64,000 nt of DNA. Source: Tabrizicola_A sp965284335. Lineage in GTDB: Bacteria; Pseudomonadota; Alphaproteobacteria; Rhodobacterales; Rhodobacteraceae. Both the position numbers and the translations under genes were made by a program. The stretch is from the NCBI RefSeq assembly GCF_965284335.1, contig NZ_OZ260076.1; one strand, written 5' to 3'. Each line of letters opens with the position of its first letter. The stretch's first letter is position 1. The notes below the pieces were generated by a model. The model was given only the letters and a program-made list of their open reading frames with translations. It searched no databases and was not told where the DNA came from. Of the stretch, positions 1-6,817 are shown in pieces.

Positions 1-110
1 CGTGGATATTCATGGGCGGGCCCCCGTTTCAGATGAATTTGGGCGGTATTGCCATGAAATGAGGCGCTCTCAAAACAGGAATCGCAGGGCAAAGCGGGAA
101 AAGCGACAAT

Positions 111-141
111 TGTGATCACATGAAAAAATTTTGTGATCACA
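111..141. promoter_or_regulatory. tandem palindromic operator candidate
   Basis: The perfect 10-bp palindrome TGTGATCACA occurs twice, at 111-120 and 132-141, separated by an A/T-rich spacer so that the copies are 21 bp (two helical turns) apart. It lies about 100 bp upstream of the glycosyltransferase start. This geometry fits cooperative binding of a dimeric regulator (CRP/FNR- or GntR-like half-sites). The regulator cannot be named from the sequence. Confidence 0.5.
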
Positions 142-238
142 GTTAGCGCAAGCGGTCGGGACTATGGGTTGCGCGCTGTGGTTGCACGGGGGGATTGGCT
201 GCTTTAGCCTAGTGCTCAAAGCCGTGTGGAGTGGGTCG

Positions 239-1219
239 ATGGGTGCCAGTTGGGCCGTGGTGGCGACGGTGGATGAGCCTGCCCCTTTGGTGGCGGCCTT
301 TGTGGCGCATCATCTGAATGAGGGCGCGCGCGAGGTGCATTTGTTTCTGGACAAGCCCGACCCGGACACGGTGGCGCTGATCCGGGGGATGAAGGGCTGC
401 AAGCTGACGCGCTGCAACAAGGACCATTGGGCGGCGCATAACAACGGCACGCGGCCCTATCTGCACACGCGCCGCCAGATCCTGAACGCCAATCTCGCCT
501 ATGCGGCGTGTCGCGCCGATTGGCTGGTGCATTGCGATGCCGATGAGTTCATTCGCGATGGCCGGGCGATGGCGGCGGAATTGGCTGAAACCCCGGCCGA
601 GCGGGATCATCTGCGGCTGCGGGTGTCAGAGCGGGTGATGCCGGCGGGGGTGGGACAGAAGGGGATCTTTGACGGGATCTTTCGCCAGCCGATTGTCGAG
701 GAGCCTCGCCGGCTGGATGCGATCTATCATCCGGTTGAGGGGTATTTGGACCGGGGGCTGACGGGGCATCCGAATGGCAAGGGCGTGGTGCGCGCCGGGC
801 GGGGCTATCGGTTGAACATCCACCAGCCGCAGGGCGAGGTGCCGTCTTGGCCGATCCTGTCGACGCGGCTTTTGCATTTTGACGGGCTGACGCCGTTTCA
901 CTATATGCTGAAGCTGTTGCGCCGGGCGCATGAAAAGCCGCTGCCCGGCCCGCCGCGCCATCGCTCTGGCCGCATGGCGCAGTTGACGGCGATGAAAGAG
1001 CATGTGGGGGACCCTGCGTTTTTCACTGGGCTGACCGAGGCGCTCAAGACGCTGCGGGCCGAGCAAGTGGCAGCACTCAGGGCCTTGGATCTGTTGGACG
1101 AGGTGCCGTTTCAGCCCAATCTGGGGGGGCTGGCCTTGGATCTGGGGGTGGCGGGGTTTGATGCGATCTTGCGGGCGCGGCAGGCGGAGTTTCTGGCCAG
1201 CATCGGGTTTGAGGGCTGA
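239..1219 (+). CDS. glycosyltransferase family 2-like protein
   Basis: Predicted cytoplasmic glycosyltransferase of the GT2-like class with a GT-A fold (the Pfam Glyco_tranf_2_4 type is the best fit). The N-terminus has the pattern 'WAVVATVDEPAPLVAAFVAHH', and residues 98-104 read HCDADEF. The DAD there is the DxD motif that binds the metal and nucleotide-sugar. Length is 326 aa. An upstream in-frame ATG at 164 would add 25 residues that do not fit the family. The ATG at 239 has GGAG seven bases upstream and begins at the conserved region, so I chose it. The acceptor cannot be told. The next gene is on the opposite strand and converges on it, so this is probably a single-gene unit, perhaps under the tandem palindromes upstream. 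Confidence 0.8.
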   Translation: MGASWAVVATVDEPAPLVAAFVAHHLNEGAREVHLFLDKPDPDTVALIRGMKGCKLTRCNKDHWAAHNNGTRPYLHTRRQILNANLAYAACRADWLVHCDADEFIRDGRAMAAELAETPAERDHLRLRVSERVMPAGVGQKGIFDGIFRQPIVEEPRRLDAIYHPVEGYLDRGLTGHPNGKGVVRAGRGYRLNIHQPQGEVPSWPILSTRLLHFDGLTPFHYMLKLLRRAHEKPLPGPPRHRSGRMAQLTAMKEHVGDPAFFTGLTEALKTLRAEQVAALRALDLLDEVPFQPNLGGLALDLGVAGFDAILRARQAEFLASIGFEG

Positions 1220-1235
1220 TCTTTGGGTCAGGGCC

Positions 1236-1946
1236 CTAGCGCAAGGGATGGGCCCGAATGAGCCATTGGCCGCGTGGCAGTTCGGTGGGCAGGGGGGTGG
1301 GGGCAAAGCCTGCGGCGCGGGCGGTGGCCAGAACGTCGCTCATCCGGTGATGCCAAGGCGCGCGGTCGGGGTGGGTGACCACGCCATCGGGCTGGCGGAA
1401 GGGGCTAGCAAATCGGTCATCGGGGGCGATGAAGACGGTGAACATCAGCCAGTCGAGCGCGGGAAAGCGGGCATGGACCTGTGTCAGCCCATGGGCCAGA
1501 TGGGCAAGCGGCAGGTGGGTGAACACCGCAAAGGCCATGGCATGGGTGATGGTCGGGGGCAGGCCGGGGAAGTCGAAATTGGCGTCCTCGATCAGGTGAT
1601 CGGGGGAGAGGCGGGATTTGTCGGTGAGTTCCAGCTCATAACCGCGCTGGAGGAGTGCGCCGGAGAGGTCGGTCGCCCAGTAATGGTTGGGCTGAAGATA
1701 GGGCACGAGGCGGCAGCCGAGCCGGAGGGATCCTGCGCCGATGTCGAAGAAATGGTGCTGCGGTTCGAGCCCGGCGTGGAGGAGAAGCTGCATCTGGATG
1801 AGGCCCGTCTCTTCCCACCGGCCGCCGACGATGTCGCGATGGCGGCCGCGCGAGAGCGCGTCGTCGTAGAAACCGGGGGCATGGTAGGGCGAGATGGGGC
1901 GTTCGGGGCGCTCATCGTCGCCCTTCGGGCGCTCTTCGCGGGGCAT
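1236..1946 (-). CDS. class I SAM-dependent methyltransferase
   Basis: A 236-residue protein with the Rossmann-type S-adenosylmethionine fold. Residues 67-72 (FDIGAG) form motif I, the SAM glycine loop, and Asp93 (WATDLSG) is placed to be the ribose-binding acid. Typical substrates of such small stand-alone enzymes vary widely, and nothing here identifies the acceptor. The reading frame stays open for 95 codons upstream, but that part is proline-rich shadow of pepT, so the ATG beginning MPREERPKGD is the sensible start. It lies downstream of pepT on the same strand, separated by a hairpin-bearing intergenic element. Confidence 0.8.
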   Translation of the reverse strand: MPREERPKGDDERPERPISPYHAPGFYDDALSRGRHRDIVGGRWEETGLIQMQLLLHAGLEPQHHFFDIGAGSLRLGCRLVPYLQPNHYWATDLSGALLQRGYELELTDKSRLSPDHLIEDANFDFPGLPPTITHAMAFAVFTHLPLAHLAHGLTQVHARFPALDWLMFTVFIAPDDRFASPFRQPDGVVTHPDRAPWHHRMSDVLATARAAGFAPTPLPTELPRGQWLIRAHPLR

Positions 1947-1973
1947 GGTGGGCCTATGGTCGGTTTGGGGCTG

Positions 1974-2020
1974 GCCCCCGGGGACGCTGTCCCCGGACCC
2001 CTGGAGTATTTGGGCCAAGA
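1974..2020. repeat. intergenic hairpin plus GAGTATTTGG element
   Basis: Between pepT and the methyltransferase there is a perfect 8-bp stem (CCGGGGAC/GTCCCCGG, loop GCT) at 1978-1996, followed directly by CCCCTGGAGTATTTGGGCCAAGAGG. The GAGTATTTGG or GAGGATATTT core recurs beside other genes in this window (27453, 27515, 40013, and on the other strand near 58885). It looks like a dispersed extragenic repeat family. Function is unknown. Confidence 0.5.
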
Positions 2021-2037
2021 GGAAGGGGGGGCGGGGA

Positions 2038-3270
2038 TTAGCGGGTGGCGTTTTGCACGAGGGTGAGCATGAGGTTGGTGGCGAGTGCCATGTCCTGCAC
2101 CGAGACCCATTCCAAAGGCCCGTGGATTTCCTGCATGCCGGTGAAGAGGTTGGGGCAGGGCACGCCCAGTTCGGTGAGGCGCGAGCCGTCGGTGCCGCCG
2201 CGGATGGGGATCGAGACTGGGTCAAGGCCAAGGCTGCGGGCGGCGGCGCGGGCGAGGTCGACGGGGGCCATGTTGGTTTCGAGCCAATAGCGCATGTTGC
2301 GGTATTGCGGGGTGATGGTGCAGGTGATCTCGGCGCGGGGTTCGGTGGCGGCGACGGCGGCGCAGACGGCGCGCAGGATGTCGCCCTTTTGCGCCAGCCC
2401 TTCGCGTTCGAAGTCGCGCAGGATGAAGTGGAGCGTCATGTCCGACGAGCCGCCCGACATGTCGGTGGCGTGGATGAAGCCCTCGCGCCCCTCGGTCAGT
2501 TCGGGCAGCATCGTGTGTTGCGGCAGGGCGGCGATGATCTTGGCGGCAAGGTGGATGGCGTTGACCATCTTGCCCTTTGCGAGCCCGGGGTGGATCGAGA
2601 CGCCCTTGATGGTGACGGTCGCGCCATCGGCGGAGAAGCTTTCGTATTCGATCTCGCCGACTTTGCCGCCGTCGAAAGTATAGGCGAAGTCGACGCCGAG
2701 ATCGGCGGGCAGGCGTGCGTTGACGCCGCGACCGATTTCCTCGTCCGGGGTGAAGGCGAGGCGGATCTTGCCGTGCGGGATTTGCGGGTTCGTGAGGAGG
2801 TGGCGCGCGGCGGTCATCAGGATGGCCACGCCGGCCTTGTCGTCAGCCCCGAGCAGCGTGAGGCCGGAGGCGGTGACGATGTCATGGCCCTGTTTCTGGG
2901 CGAGTTCGGGGGAGATGTCGGGGGTGAGGGTGAGCGTCGGGTTGTCGGGAAAGGTGATGGCCCCGCCGTTGTAGCCCCGGATCACGCGGGGTTTGACGCC
3001 GGTGGCGTTGAACTGCGGCGCGGTGTCGACATGGGCGAGAAAGCCGATGGTGGGGCCGGGGGCGGTGGCGGGGATGGTCGCGAGCACCGTGCCGTAATCG
3101 GTGAGGGTGATGTCGGCGGCACCAATCTCGGTCAGTTCCTGCACGAGGGTGCGGGCCATGTCGAGTTGGATCGCGGTCGAGGGCGCGGTTTGGCTGGCGG
3201 CATCGGACTGGCTGTCGATGGCGCAATAGCGGGTGAGGCGGGTTTCAAGTTCTGTGTGCATGTCGGACAT
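2038..3270 (-). CDS. pepT: peptidase T (tripeptide aminopeptidase)
   Basis: M20B metallopeptidase that removes N-terminal residues from tripeptides in the cytoplasm, using two zinc ions. The zinc and catalytic residues are visible: His80 and Asp82 in FLAHVDTAP, Asp143 in LLGADDKAG, Glu177/Glu178 in PDEEIG, and Asp200 in YTFDGG. The family hallmark RGGTDGSRL and the C-terminal IHGPLEWV are also present. Length (410 aa) is normal for PepT. The start is ATG with AAAGG upstream; a second ATG three codons in is possible. It is followed on the same strand by the methyltransferase. The plus-strand frames over this gene are shadows. Confidence 0.96.
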   Translation of the reverse strand: MSDMHTELETRLTRYCAIDSQSDAASQTAPSTAIQLDMARTLVQELTEIGAADITLTDYGTVLATIPATAPGPTIGFLAHVDTAPQFNATGVKPRVIRGYNGGAITFPDNPTLTLTPDISPELAQKQGHDIVTASGLTLLGADDKAGVAILMTAARHLLTNPQIPHGKIRLAFTPDEEIGRGVNARLPADLGVDFAYTFDGGKVGEIEYESFSADGATVTIKGVSIHPGLAKGKMVNAIHLAAKIIAALPQHTMLPELTEGREGFIHATDMSGGSSDMTLHFILRDFEREGLAQKGDILRAVCAAVAATEPRAEITCTITPQYRNMRYWLETNMAPVDLARAAARSLGLDPVSIPIRGGTDGSRLTELGVPCPNLFTGMQEIHGPLEWVSVQDMALATNLMLTLVQNATR

Positions 3271-3354
3271 GGGCGCGCCTTTGGATTTTGTGCGCCAGTT
3301 GGGCCGGGCGGGGGGGCGGTGTCAAGCTAGCGGCAGCCCCGTGTTCAGCCGGGG

Positions 3355-3993
3355 CTAAAGCCGGCGGAAGGTGGGGATGGGGCCGGAGTTGTCGAAGAAG
3401 GGCACGCCGGGGGGATCGGCGGCGGTGGTGAGAAGGGCGGTCACCTCGGCCAGCACCACTTCGGTGATGAAGGGCAGATCAAGGGCGCGGGCCTCGGCCA
3501 GACCGATCCAGTGCAGGTGCGACAGCTCATCCGTGGCATCGCGGAAGGTCTCGGCATCGCCGGTCATGCCCGTAGCCGGGACGAGGAAGAAGCGCGCGTC
3601 GAAGCGGCGCGGGCGGCCGGGGGGGGTGATGGCGCGGAACACAAAGCGCAAGGCGGCCTTGGGCGCGGGGCGCAGGCCGGTTTCCTCGTGGAGTTCGCGC
3701 AGTGCGGCGCGGGCGAGGGTTTCGGGCGTGGGCGCATCGGCCGGGCAATCGCGGCCAAGGCGGGTGCGGCAGGCGGCGGTGAGGGCGGGGGCGGGGCCTG
3801 CATGATCCTGCGGATCGACGCCGCCGCCCGGGAAGACGTATTTTGACGGCATGAAGACCGCACCCGCGCCGCGCTGGCCCATCAGGATCTGATGCCCCTC
3901 CTGACCTTCGCGCCACAGGATCACGGTGGCGGCGGGGCGGATCGGTTCGGGGGCGGGCGGGGTGGCGGGATCAGTCGTCACGCGGGGCGCCAT
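3355..3993 (-). CDS. Nudix hydrolase
   Basis: Nudix-family hydrolase, predicted to cleave a nucleoside diphosphate linked to another moiety (possibly CoA derivatives). The Nudix box is split: the glycine part GGG is at residues 56-58, and E91-x7-REL-HEE-TGL follows about 33 residues later. Such an insertion inside the box is known in NUDT19/RP2-like enzymes, so this gene may belong with them. About 212 aa. The start is uncertain. The chosen ATG overlaps the end of the DUF983 gene by 23 bp; an ATG four codons upstream and a GTG at 3981 are alternatives. The overlap suggests it is co-transcribed after DUF983. Confidence 0.85.
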   Translation of the reverse strand: MAPRVTTDPATPPAPEPIRPAATVILWREGQEGHQILMGQRGAGAVFMPSKYVFPGGGVDPQDHAGPAPALTAACRTRLGRDCPADAPTPETLARAALRELHEETGLRPAPKAALRFVFRAITPPGRPRRFDARFFLVPATGMTGDAETFRDATDELSHLHWIGLAEARALDLPFITEVVLAEVTALLTTAADPPGVPFFDNSGPIPTFRRL

Positions 3994-4393
3994 CGTCAAA
4001 GCCATGCATCCGTTTGGCCCATTGCAGCGCCACAAAGCCCCCTTTGATGCGCGGCAGAAGATAGAGTGACATCGCCACGGCACCGACCGAGAACATGGTG
4101 AACATGGTCCAAGGTTCGGGCCGCCAGTGCGAATAGACGAACATCAAGAGCGGGGCCAGCACATGGCCCACGACCATGATCGTCAGATAGGCGGGACCGT
4201 CATCGGCGCGGTGGTGGTGCAGCTCTTCTTGGCAGACAGGGCAGCTGTCGCGCACCGCAAGATAGCCGCGCAGCATTGGGCCTTGGCCGCATGAGGGGCA
4301 GCGGCGCGACCAGCCACGCCGCACCGAAGGCCAGAAGGGGCGGTCTTCGCTTTGGGCCTCGGGGCTGATGGCGGGTGTTGCAGCGTGGGGCAT
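3971..4393 (-). CDS. DUF983 family membrane protein
   Basis: A 140-aa member of DUF983, common in alphaproteobacteria and of unknown function. The N-terminal half has two CxxC knuckles (Cys32/Cys35 in RCPSCG and Cys51/Cys54 in SCPVCQ) likely to form a small zinc ribbon. The motif HHRADDGPAY follows, and then two transmembrane helices (about residues 70-90 and 96-115). The ORF starts at ATG and overlaps the Nudix gene downstream, so the two probably form one unit transcribed away from the EF-hand operon. No function should be assigned beyond the family. Confidence 0.85.
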   Translation of the reverse strand: MPHAATPAISPEAQSEDRPFWPSVRRGWSRRCPSCGQGPMLRGYLAVRDSCPVCQEELHHHRADDGPAYLTIMVVGHVLAPLLMFVYSHWRPEPWTMFTMFSVGAVAMSLYLLPRIKGGFVALQWAKRMHGFDDGAPRDD

Positions 4394-4632
4394 TGGGCTC
4401 TCGGGGTTTTTGTCTTTGGGCGGTTATATCCGCCCCTGTGGGGAAACTTAAGCGCCAATTCAAGGCCGGGCGGGTTTGTCGCAATGCCGCACTTGGGTGG
4501 GGTTTTGGGGGGTGGGGTTTTGAGGTGGGGCAAATTTTTGCCCCCACGCGCGACGGAACCACCGGCGGGCAGCGTTTTAGGGTCATGAACGGGCGGCAGT
4601 TTCGCTTGGCCCGCACAGACTGGAGAGAACCG

Positions 4633-5178
4633 ATGCGTCTTGGTTTCAAAACCTCAACCGCGATGATGGCCGCCCTTATGGCCGCAACCCTGTCCACCGC
4701 CGCACTTGCCGAACGGGCTCCGATGGGCGGGATGCTGATGAATTTCGACGCGCTGGATGCCGATCAAAACGGGCAGATCACCAAAGAGGAACTGGCAGCC
4801 CGTCACGCGGCGCGCTTTGCCGAGGCCGATGCCGATCAGGATGGCAAGCTGTCGGCCGAAGAGATGATCGCGATGCGCGACAAGATGCAGGCCGAGCGTA
4901 AGGCGGCGCGGGCGGCGGCGATGATGGCCGAGATGGATGCCGATCAGGATGGCTTTATCAGCCCCGCAGAACTGCCGGGCAGCGCCATGATGGACAAGAT
5001 GTTTGGCCGGATGGATGACAACGCCGATGGGGCCATCTCGAAAGAAGAGATGGAGGCGGTGCAGGCCCGGATGCAAAAGCGTATGGGCGGTGAAAAGGGC
5101 CACGGTAAAGGCCATGGCAAGGGCCACGGTAGCGGCGAGCGCGGTGGCTTTTGGCAGTGGATGGGCGGCGATCAATAA
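4633..5178 (+). CDS. secreted EF-hand calcium-binding protein
   Basis: Periplasmic or secreted calcium-binding protein of 181 aa. A signal peptide covers about residues 1-26 (cleavage after ALA). Four EF-hand loops follow: DADQNGQI (42-49), DADQDGKL (66-73), DADQDGFI (102-109) and DDNADGAI (128-135), each continued by acidic residues at the loop end. The C-terminus is a GHGKGHGKGHG tract that may bind metal. The ATG has GGAGAG eight bases upstream; the longer frame starting at 4375 runs through non-coding sequence. It heads a plus-strand run with an ECF sigma factor and a periplasmic metal-sensor-like gene, so the set may respond to divalent metals; that role is inferred. Confidence 0.9.
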   Translation: MRLGFKTSTAMMAALMAATLSTAALAERAPMGGMLMNFDALDADQNGQITKEELAARHAARFAEADADQDGKLSAEEMIAMRDKMQAERKAARAAAMMAEMDADQDGFISPAELPGSAMMDKMFGRMDDNADGAISKEEMEAVQARMQKRMGGEKGHGKGHGKGHGSGERGGFWQWMGGDQ

Positions 5179-5249
5179 GGCGCGCCCTTTAGACAGGGGT
5201 GGGGCCGGGTTTGCGCCCGGCCCGCCAAACCGATAAGACCTAGGGCCAG

Positions 5250-5870
5250 ATGAACATGCCGCGCGATACGAGATCAGATCGGGGTTCGGCCTTTGGGGCT
5301 GGGCTGGATCCTTTGTCGGATGATGCGCTGCTGGTGCTTTATGCCAAGGGCGACACCGAGGCGGCGCGGGTTTTGACCGGGCGGCATCTGGGGCGGGTGT
5401 TTGGATTTGCCGCACGGCTGCTTGGCGACCGGGCCGAGGCTGAGGATGTCGCGCAAGAGGTGATGCTGCGGATGTGGCAGGTTGCGGGGACATGGCGCAG
5501 CGGTGAGGCGCAGCTGTCAAGCTGGCTTTACCGGGTGACGGTGAACCTGTGCACCGACCGTCAGCGCCGCAAGCAGCGCCGCCCCACCGACGCTTTGGAC
5601 GATGTGGCCGAACCTGCCGATGCGCGCGCCGATACCGAGGCCGCCGTTTTGGCGCGCGAGCGGGTGGATGCCTTGCAAGTGGCTTTGGCCAGTTTGCCCG
5701 AGCGCCAGCGCCAAGCCGTGGTCTTGCGCCATATCGAGGGGCTGTCCAATCCGGAAATTGCCGCCATTCTGGATGTGGGGGTTGAGGCGGTGGAAAGCCT
5801 GACCGCGCGGGGCAAACGGGCGCTGACGGCGGCGCTTGCGGGGCAAAAAGCGGCCCTTGGGCTGAGGTGA
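5250..5870 (+). CDS. ECF-type RNA polymerase sigma factor
   Basis: Extracytoplasmic-function sigma-70 factor (206 aa). Region 2 spans about residues 35-105 with DRAEAEDVAQEVMLRMWQ and RVTVNLCTDRQRR. Region 4 (about 140-195) has LPERQRQAVVLRHIEGLSNPEIAAIL, the helix-turn-helix that reads the -35 element. It sits 72 bp after the EF-hand gene and 12 bp before a small membrane protein that could be its anti-sigma factor. ECF factors usually switch on their own operon, so autoregulation is likely. I could not recognise a matching promoter with confidence. ATG at 5250 is preceded by AGGG; an ATG two codons on is also possible. Confidence 0.92.
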   Translation: MNMPRDTRSDRGSAFGAGLDPLSDDALLVLYAKGDTEAARVLTGRHLGRVFGFAARLLGDRAEAEDVAQEVMLRMWQVAGTWRSGEAQLSSWLYRVTVNLCTDRQRRKQRRPTDALDDVAEPADARADTEAAVLARERVDALQVALASLPERQRQAVVLRHIEGLSNPEIAAILDVGVEAVESLTARGKRALTAALAGQKAALGLR

Positions 5871-5882
5871 GGGAAGAGGAAG

Positions 5883-6272
5883 ATGACGGATCGCGAGCTT
5901 GAAGATCTTTTTGCCGCCGCCCGCAGCGCGCCTTTGGCGGTGCCCGAGGCTTTGACGGCGCGGGTTTTGGCCGATGCCGAGGCGGAGGCTGAGGCTGTGG
6001 CTGGGCGCGGCGCGGCGGTGGCTGTGACAGCCAAGCCCGGCCTTTGGGCGCGGCTGGGGGCGGTTTTTGCGCGCGCTACGATGGTCGAGGGGATGGGCGC
6101 TTTGGGCGGGGCGGGGGCCTCTGCCGGGATGGTGGCCGCCACGCTGGCGGGGTTTTATATCGGCTTTGCCGAGCCGGTGGATATGGGGCCCTTGGCGTCG
6201 GCCTTGGGGCTTTCGGTGCAGGAAATTGAAATGATGCCGGGCCTTGAGGCCCTGTTGGAGGAGGCTCCGTGA
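5883..6272 (+). CDS. small membrane protein, putative anti-sigma partner
   Basis: A 129-aa protein with no family I can name. The N-terminal half is acidic and alanine-rich (TDRELEDLFAAARSAPLAVPEAL), like the cytoplasmic part of many anti-sigma factors. A single hydrophobic helix follows (about residues 77-97, GGAGASAGMVAATLAGFYIG), and then a short outside tail. It has GAGGAAG immediately upstream, begins 12 bp after the sigma-factor gene, and shares one base with the next gene (TGATG). Its position between an ECF sigma factor and a periplasmic sensor is the main reason to suggest an anti-sigma role. No zinc-binding HxxxCxxC motif is present. Confidence 0.7.
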   Translation: MTDRELEDLFAAARSAPLAVPEALTARVLADAEAEAEAVAGRGAAVAVTAKPGLWARLGAVFARATMVEGMGALGGAGASAGMVAATLAGFYIGFAEPVDMGPLASALGLSVQEIEMMPGLEALLEEAP

Positions 6273-6772
6273 TGGCAGATAAAGCGGTGGGCCAGACAAA
6301 ACCGGGGCGGGGCTTGCGGATTGCGCTGGGCCTGTCCTTGGCCTTGAACCTTGCTGTGGTGGGGGTGGTTGCGGGGGCGATGATGCGCGATGGGCCGGGG
6401 ATGCGGGCCGCGATGGTGCGCGATTTGGGGTTTGGCCCCTATACGCAGGCCCTGACGGCGGACAATCGCAAGGCGCTGCGCCGGGCATTGTTCGACCGCG
6501 CGCCCGAGATGCGCGAGGCGCGCCAGTCGCGACGCGAAGATATGCAGCGCCTGTTGACCCAGTTGCGCGCTGAACCCTTTGATGCGGCCGCTTTTGCCCA
6601 GACCATGGCCGAGCAAGAGGCGCGGATGCTGCGCCAGTTGCAGTTGGGCCAAGAGGTGCTGCAAGAGTTGGTTTTGGCCATGTCGCCCGAGGATCGTCGC
6701 GGTTTTGCCGACCGGCTGGAGGCAGGTTTGCGCGGGGAGCGGTCAAAGGAGGCGCGGGGCCAGGGGGATTGA
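6272..6772 (+). CDS. periplasmic heavy-metal sensor (CnrX/ZraP-like)
   Basis: A 166-aa protein with a short cytoplasmic start, one transmembrane helix (about residues 16-38) and a helical periplasmic domain rich in Arg, Glu, Gln and Met. This is the layout of the Metal_resist/CnrX-ZraP family, which senses or buffers metals at the membrane. The stretch DNRKALRRALFDRAPEMREARQSRREDMQRLL is typical; there is no cysteine or obvious histidine cluster. ATG overlaps the previous stop by one base. With the sigma factor and the putative anti-sigma protein it resembles a trans-envelope signalling set like CnrYXH, but the ligand is unknown. Confidence 0.75.
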   Translation: MADKAVGQTKPGRGLRIALGLSLALNLAVVGVVAGAMMRDGPGMRAAMVRDLGFGPYTQALTADNRKALRRALFDRAPEMREARQSRREDMQRLLTQLRAEPFDAAAFAQTMAEQEARMLRQLQLGQEVLQELVLAMSPEDRRGFADRLEAGLRGERSKEARGQGD

Positions 6773-6817
6773 GCGCGCCGCCTTTTGGGCGGGGCGGCTG
6801 TTATCGGGCGGCTGCTA

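Noticed and set aside
1894..3330. Long plus-strand frame over pepT
   Set aside because: It is Gly/Val/Glu-biased and antisense to a clear peptidase T; a composition shadow in GC-rich DNA.
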